DNA of 11,943 nucleotides from Phycocordibacter sp964398865 (lineage in GTDB: Bacteria > Patescibacteriota > Minisyncoccia > Phycocordibacterales > Phycocordibacteraceae), in assembly GCA_964398865.1 (NCBI GenBank), contig CAYNOO010000017.1, forward strand, positions 1 to 11,943, given 5' to 3'. Below are positions 1-7,296 of this stretch, one piece after another. The notes under the pieces are model-generated. The model did no database searches, had not been told where the DNA came from, and was given only the letters and a program-made list of their open reading frames with translations. Each line of letters begins with the position of its first letter. Position 1 is the first letter of the stretch. The position numbers were made by a program, and so were the translations under genes.

Positions 1-1
1 C

Positions 2-1039
2 TTCATTCCGCCCGGGTTCCCCGTAAAGATATTACCGAGCGTTTCTTCAGTGCTTCTTGGTCGAGTCGAACTATCGTACATCCGGGATATCGACCCTACT
101 GATCTTATCGGCAGACCGCTGGTGAAGGCCGACCAGGTTCTTATAGCAAAACATGCGAAGGGGAAACGATTTCTGGTCACCGGCGGCGCCGGTTCCATCG
201 GCAGCGAAATTGTTCATCAACTTATGGCATCAGGAGCTAAGCAGGTCGCGGTCATGGATTCGTGGGAAGAGGGAGTATTTCGTATAACAGAGAGCGTAGA
301 GCGGGAGACATCTGGAAAGCCGAAACGTCTTGTGACGTTTATTGGCAACGTGCGAGATGCAGAGCGGATTGGCGAAGTGTTTAAGACATACCGTCCTGAC
401 GTTGTGCTGCACGCGGCTGCCTATAAGCATGTTCCTCTCATGGAAGAGAACCCGGGGGAGGCGCGAAAAACGAATTATCTAGGAACAAAGAATGTTCTTG
501 ATGCTTGTGTGCGTCACAAGATCAAGGATTTTCTCCTTATATCGAGCGATAAAGCTGTGCATCCCTCGAGCGTTATGGGTAAGACGAAGCGCGATGCAGA
601 GCTTCTGGTGAGGCAGTATGCAAAAAAATATCCCCGCTCTCGATTCTTCGCGATTCGCTTCGGGAACGTTCTCAATTCTTCAGGTTCAGTCCTTCCTACG
701 TTTCTCGACCAGATACGTCGTCGCGCGGCAGTTACGATTACACATAAGGATATGACGCGCTATTTCATGACTATTCCTGAAGCGGTTTCCCTCGTCTTAT
801 TGTCCTGGATTATAGGAAAAAACGGACAGATACTTCTTCTCGACATGGGGGAGCGGGTCAAGATTTATGATCTTGCCCTACAGCTCATTCGGATGCATGG
901 GTTGGAGCCCTATCGCGATATTGCTATTAAAGAAATAGGAATCCGTCCCGGCGAGAAGATCCACGAAGAGCTCGCCTATGACCTAGATGCGCTTCGTCCA
1001 AGTCGGCTTGCACGTATATTTATTGCTGAAGAACTTTAA
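2..1039 (+). CDS. CapD/WbpM-type nucleotide-sugar 4,6-dehydratase, C-terminal part (5' truncated by window)
   Basis: This is the catalytic part of a polysaccharide-biosynthesis dehydratase of the CapD/WbpM/FlaA1/EpsC family, which typically converts UDP-GlcNAc to a 4-keto-6-deoxy sugar, the first step to bacillosamine- or QuiNAc-type residues. The frame is open to the window edge, and the residues before the first GTG (base 50) match the family linker (VKILPS...GRV...IRDIDPTDLIGR), so that GTG is not the start. In the 345-residue fragment the NAD-binding loop TGGAGSIGSE is near 60-69, AAAYKHVPLM near 138-147, SSDKAVHPSSVMGKTK near 181-196, and GIRPGEKIHEEL near 313-324. The active site has Met in place of the usual SDR Tyr (MGKTK), the Ser-Met-Lys pattern known for large WbpM homologues, so it is not a defect. 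The N-terminal membrane region presumably lies upstream. The protein stops soon after the final conserved strand and lacks the helical tail of many homologues. Confidence 0.93.
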   Translation, partial: FIPPGFPVKILPSVSSVLLGRVELSYIRDIDPTDLIGRPLVKADQVLIAKHAKGKRFLVTGGAGSIGSEIVHQLMASGAKQVAVMDSWEEGVFRITESVERETSGKPKRLVTFIGNVRDAERIGEVFKTYRPDVVLHAAAYKHVPLMEENPGEARKTNYLGTKNVLDACVRHKIKDFLLISSDKAVHPSSVMGKTKRDAELLVRQYAKKYPRSRFFAIRFGNVLNSSGSVLPTFLDQIRRRAAVTITHKDMTRYFMTIPEAVSLVLLSWIIGKNGQILLLDMGERVKIYDLALQLIRMHGLEPYRDIAIKEIGIRPGEKIHEELAYDLDALRPSRLARIFIAEEL

Positions 1040-1052
1040 TTTTCAGGCGCGA

Positions 1053-1081
1053 TTGCCGGCGGGTTCCGGATACGCTATCAT
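1053..1081 (+). promoter_or_regulatory. Probable sigma70-type promoter for the glycosyltransferase
   Basis: A TTGCCG hexamer (1053-1058) and a TATCAT hexamer (1076-1081) are separated by exactly 17 bases. They match the -35 and -10 consensus at 4/6 and 5/6 positions. They lie in the 83-base gap after the dehydratase stop and would give a leader of about 35 bases. The call rests on sequence resemblance only. Confidence 0.4.
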
Positions 1082-1122
1082 CATCGAGTCATTCTCCGGT
1101 CGCATCGAGCCGGCTTTCAATA

Positions 1123-2064
1123 ATGAAAACACTGACCGTAATCGCTCCCGCATATAACGAGGCGGAAGGCATCGCCGATTTTTATCGAGCGGTAAAAGCT
1201 GCGCTCGGAGAGCTTTCCGAATATGAAACATCGATACTGTTTATTGTCGATGGCGGCACTGACGCCACGTTCGATATATTGCAGAAAATCGCCGAGGAAG
1301 ACTCTTCAGTCAAAGTATTGAAACTCTCCCGAAATTTCGGACCGCAGATGGCCATTCTTGCGGGCATTGATCACGCTGACGCTGATGCCATTGTCATGAT
1401 GGATTCCGACATGCAGCATCCACCGGCTCTCATACCTCAGCTCGTCAAAAAATACGAACGCGGCAACGATATCGTCTACACCGTTCGGGATCGGACGGAA
1501 CATTTGGGATTTTTCGCGCGAGCCCAATCGCTTTTATTTTATCGGCTGATCAACTTGATATCCGACACTCCCATCACGGGGAATGCCTGCGACTTCCGTC
1601 TCATGTCGCGAAAAGTAGCGGATGTCCTCCGCCGTGATTTTCACGAGCGCAGCATGTTCCTCCGCGGGCTTATGAATTGGATAGGTTTCCGTCAGGAAGG
1701 CGTTCGTTTCGTTGCCGCACCACGTGCCAAAGGTAGAAGCAAGCTCAACTTCGGGTATCGGCTCGGACTCGCGCTCTTCGGTGTCGTCTCATTCAGCAAG
1801 AAGCCTCTTCGCGCTGCGACATTTGTGGGTGCCGCGTTCGCACTGTTCGGATTCGTGTTCGCGATCGTGACAATCATCCAATATTTTACCGAACAAATCG
1901 TGCAGCCAGGCTATGCGACTATCGTCGTTCTGTTGTCGTTTTTCGGAGGGATGCAGCTGATGTTTCTCGGGGTCATCGGAGAATACATAGGTGCCATCTT
2001 CGACGAAGTTAAAGCGCGCCCACGCTATATCGTGGAGACAGCAATCAACCTAGGGAAGAAGTAG
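1123..2064 (+). CDS. Family 2 glycosyltransferase, GtrB/DPM1-like, polyprenyl-phosphate glycosyltransferase
   Basis: This 313-residue protein is a GT-A fold glycosyltransferase of the GtrB/dolichol-phosphate mannosyltransferase type. Such enzymes move a sugar from a nucleotide donor to undecaprenyl phosphate on the cytoplasmic face. The N-terminal APAYNEAEGI motif is at 9-17, the donor-site DGGTDAT at 43-49 (many relatives have DDGSTD, so one Asp is replaced by Gly), the metal-binding DSD at 94-96 within MDSDMQHPP, and CDFRLMSR at 156-163. Two hydrophobic segments near 231-253 and 264-288 follow a basic amphipathic stretch (SFSKKPLR), as in GtrB. No Shine-Dalgarno is visible before the ATG. 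The gene lies between a sugar dehydratase and glycan-modifying genes, so a role in building a lipid-linked surface glycan is likely; donor and product cannot be read from the sequence. Confidence 0.92.
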   Translation: MKTLTVIAPAYNEAEGIADFYRAVKAALGELSEYETSILFIVDGGTDATFDILQKIAEEDSSVKVLKLSRNFGPQMAILAGIDHADADAIVMMDSDMQHPPALIPQLVKKYERGNDIVYTVRDRTEHLGFFARAQSLLFYRLINLISDTPITGNACDFRLMSRKVADVLRRDFHERSMFLRGLMNWIGFRQEGVRFVAAPRAKGRSKLNFGYRLGLALFGVVSFSKKPLRAATFVGAAFALFGFVFAIVTIIQYFTEQIVQPGYATIVVLLSFFGGMQLMFLGVIGEYIGAIFDEVKARPRYIVETAINLGKK

Positions 2065-2226
2065 CTTTTCTAGTAACCGATACGCTATACGAAGGGTAGT
2101 TCTCATAGACCGTTCAAAAGCATTCATCATTCATATACACGAGAGCGATTGTCGGATATAGTGGCTTTTTTACAGAATACATTCTCTAAAAAGTAATTTA
2201 AAGAAGAATAAATATCTATTCTAGTT

Positions 2227-2781
2227 ATGCAAAAAGATTGGGGAGCGTTTTATCAAAAAAAAGAAGCACCAAGCGCGCCGAGTGCTTTTTGTGAATTCGT
2301 GTTGAGTCGGAATCTTAATGGACATTCGCTCGTTGATGCGGGATGCGGGAACGGACGCGATAGCGAACACTTGGCGGAGCGTTACCAGGTCGTCGGCATA
2401 GATCCTTTTGCTCCTACCAATGAGGGTAAACGAGCCGTGTATCAACAAAAAAACCTCGAAGATTCATGGGATCTTGTGAAAGCTGCAGATGTTGTTTACA
2501 GTCGTTTTTTTCTCCATGCCGTAGATTGGGGTTCTGTTTCTGAAATTTTTCATCTGTCTACAGGATATGTGTGTGCCGAAGCACGGGCTCTGGGCGATCA
2601 ACCGCTTCTGTACCCTCAGCACGAGCGTCATTTTATAGACGGGAATGAGCTTGTACAGGCAGCGCTTGGTGCAGGGCACGAGATTCTTTTTTTTGAACTG
2701 GGGCGGGGCTTAGCTGTATACAAGAATGAAGACCCGCTGGTCGTGCGCATCATCACTAAAAAGCGCGAGCGTAAGGATTAA
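2227..2781 (+). CDS. Class I SAM-dependent methyltransferase, probably glycan-modifying
   Basis: This 184-residue protein shows a Rossmann-type SAM-binding core: motif I VDAGCGNGRD at 36-45, the acidic residue after strand 2 in VVGIDP (D59), and a motif IV-like DVVYSRFFLHAV at 88-99. It is short for the family (often 200-250 residues); the substrate-binding part after residue 100 is compact and the C-terminus is highly charged. The gap before it (2065-2226) is AT-rich and holds only a weak promoter-like pair (TTTACA at 2169, AGTAAT at 2192). There is no Shine-Dalgarno near the ATG. The LicD-like gene follows after 4 bases, so the two are probably co-transcribed and act on the same glycan. A methyl group on a terminal sugar is a plausible product, but this rests on context; methylation of a lipid or small molecule is not excluded. 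Confidence 0.85.
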   Translation: MQKDWGAFYQKKEAPSAPSAFCEFVLSRNLNGHSLVDAGCGNGRDSEHLAERYQVVGIDPFAPTNEGKRAVYQQKNLEDSWDLVKAADVVYSRFFLHAVDWGSVSEIFHLSTGYVCAEARALGDQPLLYPQHERHFIDGNELVQAALGAGHEILFFELGRGLAVYKNEDPLVVRIITKKRERKD

Positions 2782-2785
2782 GAAA

Positions 2786-3433
2786 ATGGCAACCCGTCCG
2801 ATTCGCATCAGGACCCCGGAAGAGCTCGAGTTACGGAAGAAAGGCTTGTTTGAGCTTGCAGATATCCTAGAGAAAAACGGATTCAGATTCTTTCTCGCTT
2901 TCGGCGCGCTTCTTGGGGCTGTTAGGGAGAAGGGTTTTATTCCATGGGACTGGGACGTTGAGCTCTGTGTCTACACCGAAGAGGTATATCCGCGAAGAGA
3001 AGAACTATTGACTCTACTCAAGGACGCAGGGTTCGAAATATTGCGCGCTGATTTTCCAAAAGATAATTTTAAGATAGACGTCGCAAAGTACACGGACTCG
3101 GAAACTACCTCATACACCATTTGTGGTTGGTATAAGGAAAACGCAATATGGAGGCGGAGAGTCTTAAAAGTTCCAGCAAAGTTTTTTGATACCCTAGATG
3201 AGATAGAATTTTTAGGACGCACATTCAACTGCCCGCATGCTGCGGAGGATTTTTTGGTTTATGAATACGGAGCAGATTGGCGCACGCCAAAACAAACGGG
3301 TGACATAGAAGAATATCTCACTGCAGCAGCCTATTCTCCTGAGTATGCCGTTGAGGGGACACCCGGCGCATCCATACGTGCATTTAAAAGAATTGTAAAA
3401 AAAATACTCAGATCACTCTATAAAGGTGTTTAG
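2786..3433 (+). CDS. LicD-family protein (nucleotidyltransferase fold, phospho-substituent transfer to glycans)
   Basis: The protein is 215 residues from the ATG at 2786, which has AAGGA at 2773-2777 about 8 bases upstream; an in-frame start at 2726 would overlap the previous gene by 56 bases and add residues unlike the family. The signature runs from GALLGAVREKGFIPW (40-54) into DWDVEL (55-60). Family members usually have PWDDDIDI here, so one Asp is replaced by Trp while the D-x-[DE] pair of the nucleotidyltransferase fold (D57, E59) remains. The C-terminal conserved part includes VPAKFFDTL (129-137) and YEYGADWRTP (159-168). LicD proteins attach phosphocholine or similar phospho-groups to teichoic acid, LPS or related sugars. 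Its tail is basic (RIVKKILRSLYK), perhaps membrane-associating. Its stop overlaps the stop of the convergent flippase. The exact group transferred is unknown. Confidence 0.88.
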   Translation: MATRPIRIRTPEELELRKKGLFELADILEKNGFRFFLAFGALLGAVREKGFIPWDWDVELCVYTEEVYPRREELLTLLKDAGFEILRADFPKDNFKIDVAKYTDSETTSYTICGWYKENAIWRRRVLKVPAKFFDTLDEIEFLGRTFNCPHAAEDFLVYEYGADWRTPKQTGDIEEYLTAAAYSPEYAVEGTPGASIRAFKRIVKKILRSLYKGV

Positions 3434-4704
3434 GGCAGATCTTTTGCGCACGCGAATTGCCACGCAGCTAAGCCCATCCGAACGCCTCGATATATGCACT
3501 GGGTTATAAGTGCCCCCCAGATGCCGTACATGAATGTTAGGACGGGAAGCAGCACAACAAGAAGCGCAGAGCTCGCATTCGTCATTATATAAAGCTCTTT
3601 GGTTTTCTTATGAGCTTGGAGTACCGAGACTATCGGCGCGGTGCAGGCTATGAAGATGATCGAGAGTGCGTACACCTGGCTGTATGGTACGGAATCCATG
3701 TACACCGGGAATAGGATGCTGAAGATCAGTGGTACGAGCGCAACATAGATAAGCAAGAAAACCAAAAGCACCAGCATAAGGAAAAATATTCGTTTCCAGA
3801 GCGTCTGCTTTATTTCCTTGATGGAGCGCTCAGCGAATTTCGGCATAGAAATCGGGACGATACTCTTGAACGCTCCCTTAATCTGCTCTGGTATGGCAAT
3901 AGCGAATGCGTAGATGCCGAACTGTGCCGGACCCAAGAAACTGAAGACGGCTATGCTGTCTATCTTGTCGGCGACAGCGCCAATTATATTCATGACGCTT
4001 ATGTGACCGCTGTACTTCAGGAGATTGGAGTCTTCATTTTTGTTTTCTGCTTTCCGGAGGGTGACTCGATAAAAGAATGCATTTGCCAATGTGCTGAGAA
4101 AAAAGTATGCAAGAACGAGAAAGATTGCCCGAGCCTCTATGAAAATGACAACGATGAGACAGAGCGTGAGGAAACCGTTCTCAGCAAGGTAATAAAGAGT
4201 GCCTTCCTTGAATCTCTTTTTTCCAATGAGAAAAGAATCATATAGAGAAAAGCCATTCAGGAAGGGTGTGAAGAAAGCAATGATGCACAGAGAAAGCCCT
4301 AGATATTCGTTATGGGCGATTAAGAAATAATATGCAGCTCCAGTTAACGATGCGATAACGAGTCCTACGCTCCACCGCAGGTTCAATCGAAATCCTTGAG
4401 AGAGGGAGGCGTCGTATCCCAAAGATGCCGATTGAGTGATGCCGGTTGAAAGACCAGAGAGCGAAAGAATGCCGAGAAGACTCGCAATTGTTAGAACGTA
4501 TTTGTAGTTTCCATATGCATCTTGTGTTGCGAGGTGTCCAAACGCTACTGCGAGAGCAAGTGAGAACAAAATTGCACCTCCTTGCCCTACGGCAAGCCAG
4601 AAGCCGCCTGATGCAAGGTAGACCATGTCCGTCTTGGTGTACCGCTCGCTCCATCGGAGCGCCTTTACTCCGAGTTCCTTTGCTCTTGCAATCACAGCTC
4701 TCAT
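3430..4704 (-). CDS. Wzx-type oligosaccharide flippase (MOP/PST superfamily)
   Basis: This 424-residue, strongly hydrophobic protein has about 11-12 membrane segments spread over its length and a basic cytoplasmic loop around 214-230. It begins with a charged amphipathic stretch ending in RWSERYTKTDMVYLASGGFW, a start typical of flippases I associate with Parcubacteria. Proteins of this class move undecaprenyl-linked oligosaccharides across the cytoplasmic membrane. The frame is open for 142 more codons upstream (to 5130), but those are antisense to the ligase and are charged, membrane-free and unrelated to the family, so the ATG at 4702-4704 is chosen. That ATG has no Shine-Dalgarno; a 12-bp hairpin sits 7 bases upstream. 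The gene is divergent from the ligase, its probable partner, and tail-to-tail with LicD, sharing 4 bases. Confidence 0.92.
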   Translation of the reverse strand: MRAVIARAKELGVKALRWSERYTKTDMVYLASGGFWLAVGQGGAILFSLALAVAFGHLATQDAYGNYKYVLTIASLLGILSLSGLSTGITQSASLGYDASLSQGFRLNLRWSVGLVIASLTGAAYYFLIAHNEYLGLSLCIIAFFTPFLNGFSLYDSFLIGKKRFKEGTLYYLAENGFLTLCLIVVIFIEARAIFLVLAYFFLSTLANAFFYRVTLRKAENKNEDSNLLKYSGHISVMNIIGAVADKIDSIAVFSFLGPAQFGIYAFAIAIPEQIKGAFKSIVPISMPKFAERSIKEIKQTLWKRIFFLMLVLLVFLLIYVALVPLIFSILFPVYMDSVPYSQVYALSIIFIACTAPIVSVLQAHKKTKELYIMTNASSALLVVLLPVLTFMYGIWGALITQCIYRGVRMGLAAWQFACAKDLP

Positions 4705-4711
4705 ACTAACG

Positions 4712-4739
4712 CGCCCATCTCGCGGTTGCGAGATGGGCG
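4712..4739. promoter_or_regulatory. Perfect 12-bp inverted repeat in the divergent flippase/ligase gap
   Basis: CGCCCATCTCGC (4712-4723) and GCGAGATGGGCG (4728-4739) are perfect reverse complements around a GGTT loop. The element begins 7 bases upstream of the flippase start codon, where a Shine-Dalgarno would lie. It has no T-tract on either side, so it is not a normal terminator. It could be an operator or an RNA hairpin at the 5' end of the flippase mRNA. Confidence 0.6.
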
Positions 4740-4755
4740 GGGAAGATGTGTCTAC

Positions 4756-4787
4756 CCACACACAGGTTTTCCGAAACCCTGTGGTGG
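4756..4787. promoter_or_regulatory. Second hairpin upstream of the ligase, next to its GGAGG
   Basis: CCAC, CACAGG and TTT (4756-4769) pair with AAA, CCTGTG and GTGG (4774-4787) around a TCCG loop, giving 13 base pairs with one bulged base on each side. It overlaps the start of the only Shine-Dalgarno-like stretch (GGAGG, 4786-4790) of the ligase, 13 bases before its ATG. A TATAGT hexamer at 4791-4796 follows directly; if it is the -10 box, transcription would begin almost at the ATG and the hairpin would exist only as DNA. Confidence 0.45.
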
Positions 4788-4803
4788 AGGTATAGTAATA
4801 AGC

Positions 4804-6990
4804 ATGAAATCGCATCCAATGCTGCGGTGGGGGATACTGATAGGCGTTCTCGCTATATTTTTCACTCCTCTCCTCGTCACGAATCCGCTTTTCTTTCCAT
4901 TCATAACTGGTAAGAACTTCGCTTTTCGTATTCTCGTTGAGATAGTCTTCACACTCTGGGTGTTGTTGGCTCTCCGTGATCCATCTGCCCGTCCACGTTT
5001 CTCGCTCCTCTTTTTCGCACTCTCCGCGTTCGTCGTTGTCATTGGTCTTGCTGATTTGTTCGGTGCCAATCCTCTCAAGAGCTTCTGGTCGAACTTCGAG
5101 CGCATGGAAGGTTGGATAGGGCTCGCGCATCTTTACGCGTTCTTCGTAGTCGTATGGTCAACGTTTCGCGAGCGATTCCAATGGCGCACGCTTTTTGAAA
5201 CCACCATTTTCGTCTCGGTCATTGAGGGATGCTATGGCTTGTTGCAACTTGCAGGCAAGCTTCCTATAAACCAAGGAGGCGTACGTGTAGATGGCACGTT
5301 CGGCAATGCGACGTATCTCGCCATCTACATGCTCTTCAGCGTATTCTTCACCGCACTCGCGTTCTATTGGTGGGGCAAGGGTACGAAATATATCCGCTGG
5401 TGGTATGCTGCTGCCATTCTGTTGCAGTTTTTGATGATTTTCTATACAGCAACGCGCGGAACAATATTGGGCTTAGGTCTCGGGATTCTTGTCGCGGCAG
5501 GTATTTTTCTCACATTCGGTGGAGCAGCGCCGCGCCTGAAGAAAGCAGGCATCGCACTTTTCTTCGCACTCATTCTTGTTGGTGGAGGTCTGTACGCAGC
5601 GAGGAACACTGACTATGTCCAGAAACACGAAGTTTTTTCGCGCATCGCAAACATCTCTCTCTCGGAGGGCGCAACGCGCTTCGCTATCTGGAGTATGGCT
5701 CTTAAAGGTTTTGCAGAGAAGCCTATTTTGGGATGGGGGCAGGAGAACTTCAATTATATTTTCAATAAATATTACGATCCGTCCATGTATGGACAGGAGC
5801 CATGGTTTGACCGCGCGCATAATGAATTCTTGGATTGGCTCGTTGCTGGAGGATTCATCGGCTTTGCGCTTTGGGTTTCGCTGTTTGCTCTCGCGCTCTG
5901 GTACATATGGCGTCCTAAATCTTCTTTCGTCGTGGTGGAGAAAGGGCTACTCACGGGTCTTATCGCAGCGTACTCTTTCCATGATCTTTTCGTATTCGAT
6001 AACCTCTTGAGCTACGTCTTGTTCTTTACGCTACTTGCATACCTTGCGCATCGGGCGGAGGAGGGTTCGGCTGCTACGGCCTCGACATCTCTGTGGACGA
6101 AGAGTGTTCCTTCTGGCGTATTTGTGTTTGCCGCACCAATCGTCGTCGCGGGAATGCTTGGTATCTTTTACTTTGCCAACATTCCCGGAATTGCTACCGC
6201 ATCAAACATCATTGAGGCATTAAAGCCGCACACAGAAGGTCTCTCTGCGAATGTGCGCTATTTGCAGAGCGCAGGCGAGACAACTGGTTTAGGACGTCAA
6301 GAAGTACGCGAGCAAACCGTCCAATTTGCACTGCAAGCTCGCAGCAGCAACATCGGCGACCAAGCATTCCGTGACAGTGCAGCAGCGTATGCGCTCACGG
6401 AGATGTCGGACGAAGTCGCGCATAATCCCAATGATGCGAGATTGCATGTTTTCTTAGGTTCATTTCTCCGCCAGATAGGGAAGAGTGATGATGCGCTTCG
6501 CGAGCTCAACGCCGCACTGGTACTCTCTCCCCAAAAGCAACAGATACTTTTTGAACTCGGCACCATAGAGCTATCTCGTGGAAATGCAGCCCCGGCGCTC
6601 GACTGGTTCAAAAAGGCATATGAACTCAATCACTCATATGACACTGCTCGCACACTATATGCAGGGGCGTTAATCAGAACGGGCAATACAGCGCTTGCGC
6701 GCACTATCCTCATGGAGCGTTTTCAGACGGCAACGCCTAATGACGATAATGTCCTGCAGGCGTATCTTGATGTGAGAGATTATGATGCTGTCATCACGAT
6801 AGCGAAAGCGCGCGCTGATGCAGCCCCGAAGGATTTGAAAGCGCATGTGCAGCTTGCGGCAGTGTATCTACAGGCAGGAGACAGAATCAGTGCGATACAA
6901 GCGCTTCAAGAAGCGATTGCCATCGACCCTACATTTAAAGCTCAAGGCGAATATTATATACAGGAAATTACAGCAGGCAGAACGCCATAG
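4804..6990 (+). CDS. O-antigen-ligase-like (Wzy_C superfamily) membrane protein with C-terminal TPR domain
   Basis: The protein is 728 residues from the ATG at 4804 (MKSHPMLRWG); the frame opens at 4726, but the extra residues are polar and encoded by the hairpins. Residues 1-430 contain roughly 12 membrane segments, with another at about 437-459. Family hallmarks are TRGT with R218, a long extracytoplasmic loop (about 270-350) containing ILGWGQENF (308-316), and RAHNEFLDWL (337-346) with H339, corresponding to the essential His of WaaL-type ligases. Residues 520-728 are helical with TPR-like repeats near 541-574, 575-608, 610-640 and 674-708 (for example A-L-x-x-L-x-x-A and L-x-P patterns). 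Such enzymes transfer a lipid-linked glycan to lipid A, protein or another acceptor. The TPR tail resembles the arrangement in PglL-type protein O-glycosyltransferases. The divergent flippase would supply its substrate. Confidence 0.9.
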   Translation: MKSHPMLRWGILIGVLAIFFTPLLVTNPLFFPFITGKNFAFRILVEIVFTLWVLLALRDPSARPRFSLLFFALSAFVVVIGLADLFGANPLKSFWSNFERMEGWIGLAHLYAFFVVVWSTFRERFQWRTLFETTIFVSVIEGCYGLLQLAGKLPINQGGVRVDGTFGNATYLAIYMLFSVFFTALAFYWWGKGTKYIRWWYAAAILLQFLMIFYTATRGTILGLGLGILVAAGIFLTFGGAAPRLKKAGIALFFALILVGGGLYAARNTDYVQKHEVFSRIANISLSEGATRFAIWSMALKGFAEKPILGWGQENFNYIFNKYYDPSMYGQEPWFDRAHNEFLDWLVAGGFIGFALWVSLFALALWYIWRPKSSFVVVEKGLLTGLIAAYSFHDLFVFDNLLSYVLFFTLLAYLAHRAEEGSAATASTSLWTKSVPSGVFVFAAPIVVAGMLGIFYFANIPGIATASNIIEALKPHTEGLSANVRYLQSAGETTGLGRQEVREQTVQFALQARSSNIGDQAFRDSAAAYALTEMSDEVAHNPNDARLHVFLGSFLRQIGKSDDALRELNAALVLSPQKQQILFELGTIELSRGNAAPALDWFKKAYELNHSYDTARTLYAGALIRTGNTALARTILMERFQTATPNDDNVLQAYLDVRDYDAVITIAKARADAAPKDLKAHVQLAAVYLQAGDRISAIQALQEAIAIDPTFKAQGEYYIQEITAGRTP

Positions 6991-7040
6991 CAGCAAGCTT
7001 CTAGGTGCCAGGTTAGAGCTTTTAGGGGGAGAGGAAAGAT

Positions 7041-7065
7041 ACACAAAACCCCGCTTTCGCGGGGG
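7041..7065 (-). terminator. Intrinsic terminator, best read on the minus strand
   Basis: CCCCGC (7049-7054) and GCGGGG (7059-7064) form a perfect 6-bp stem. On the minus strand the loop is GAAA and the stem is followed by TTTTGTGT, a normal terminator layout. On the plus strand the stem is followed by GCTTATGC, a poor T-tract, although an A-tract precedes it. It lies 58 bases after the ligase stop and might end that transcript weakly, but its orientation points to a minus-strand transcript from the 7070-7300 region. Confidence 0.5.
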
Positions 7066-7219
7066 CTTATGCAGATTTTCGTAGAGCTAGCAGAAAACTA
7101 GCACTCACGGAGCAAATGTACCAAAAACAGACGGAAAAATCAACTTCGCACAGTCCCAACAAGCCCCAGTTGCTCCCGGTAGAGCTACGGGTTTCCTGAT
7201 GTTAAACTTTTAATGGTCG

Positions 7220-7296
7220 TCCGCATTCTACGACCGACGGTAGCACTCACATAGATTTTTGCTTGGAGCTCGCACCCGTCGGTCGTAGAATGCGGA
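7220..7296. repeat. Perfect 21-bp inverted repeat with 35-base spacer, abutting murB
   Basis: The left arm (7220-7240, starting TCCGCATTCTACG) is the exact reverse complement of the right arm (7276-7296, ending CGTAGAATGCGGA). The spacer 7241-7275 is not self-complementary in any obvious way. The right arm ends 6 bases before the murB ATG, and the only Shine-Dalgarno-like sequence (CGGAG, 7293-7297) lies almost entirely in the arm. No flanking target-site duplication was seen. Confidence 0.85.
7263..7291 (+). promoter_or_regulatory. Candidate murB promoter inside the inverted repeat
   Basis: TTGGAG (7263-7268) and TAGAAT (7286-7291) are separated by 17 bases and match the -35 and -10 consensus at 3/6 and 5/6 positions. 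Transcription would start near 7298, leaving only about 5 leader bases before the murB ATG. The -10 lies in the right arm, so the mirrored TAGAAT in the left arm faces the other way on the minus strand, but no -35 was found for that copy. Confidence 0.3.

Noticed and set aside
1068..2090. Shared GATACGCTAT after both the dehydratase and the glycosyltransferase stops
   Set aside because: The 10-base identity (around 1069 and 2080) does not extend; only the first copy has a -35 partner, so a common element is not supported.
4003..4245. 80-codon plus-strand frame inside the flippase, and the other antisense frames at 4310-4654 and 4446-4709
   Set aside because: All are shadows of the membrane protein gene, Cys- or charge-rich without domain likeness.
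4726..4803. Upstream extension of the ligase frame from a TTG
   Set aside because: The added 26 residues are encoded by the inverted repeats and are polar (CVYPHTGFPKPCGGG); the natural N-terminus begins with the basic residues and first membrane helix from ATG 4804.
4705..5130. Upstream extension of the flippase frame on the minus strand (142 extra codons)
   Set aside because: It is antisense to the start of the ligase, runs through both hairpins, and yields a polar, charged sequence unlike any flippase N-terminus. The ATG at 4704 fits the family.
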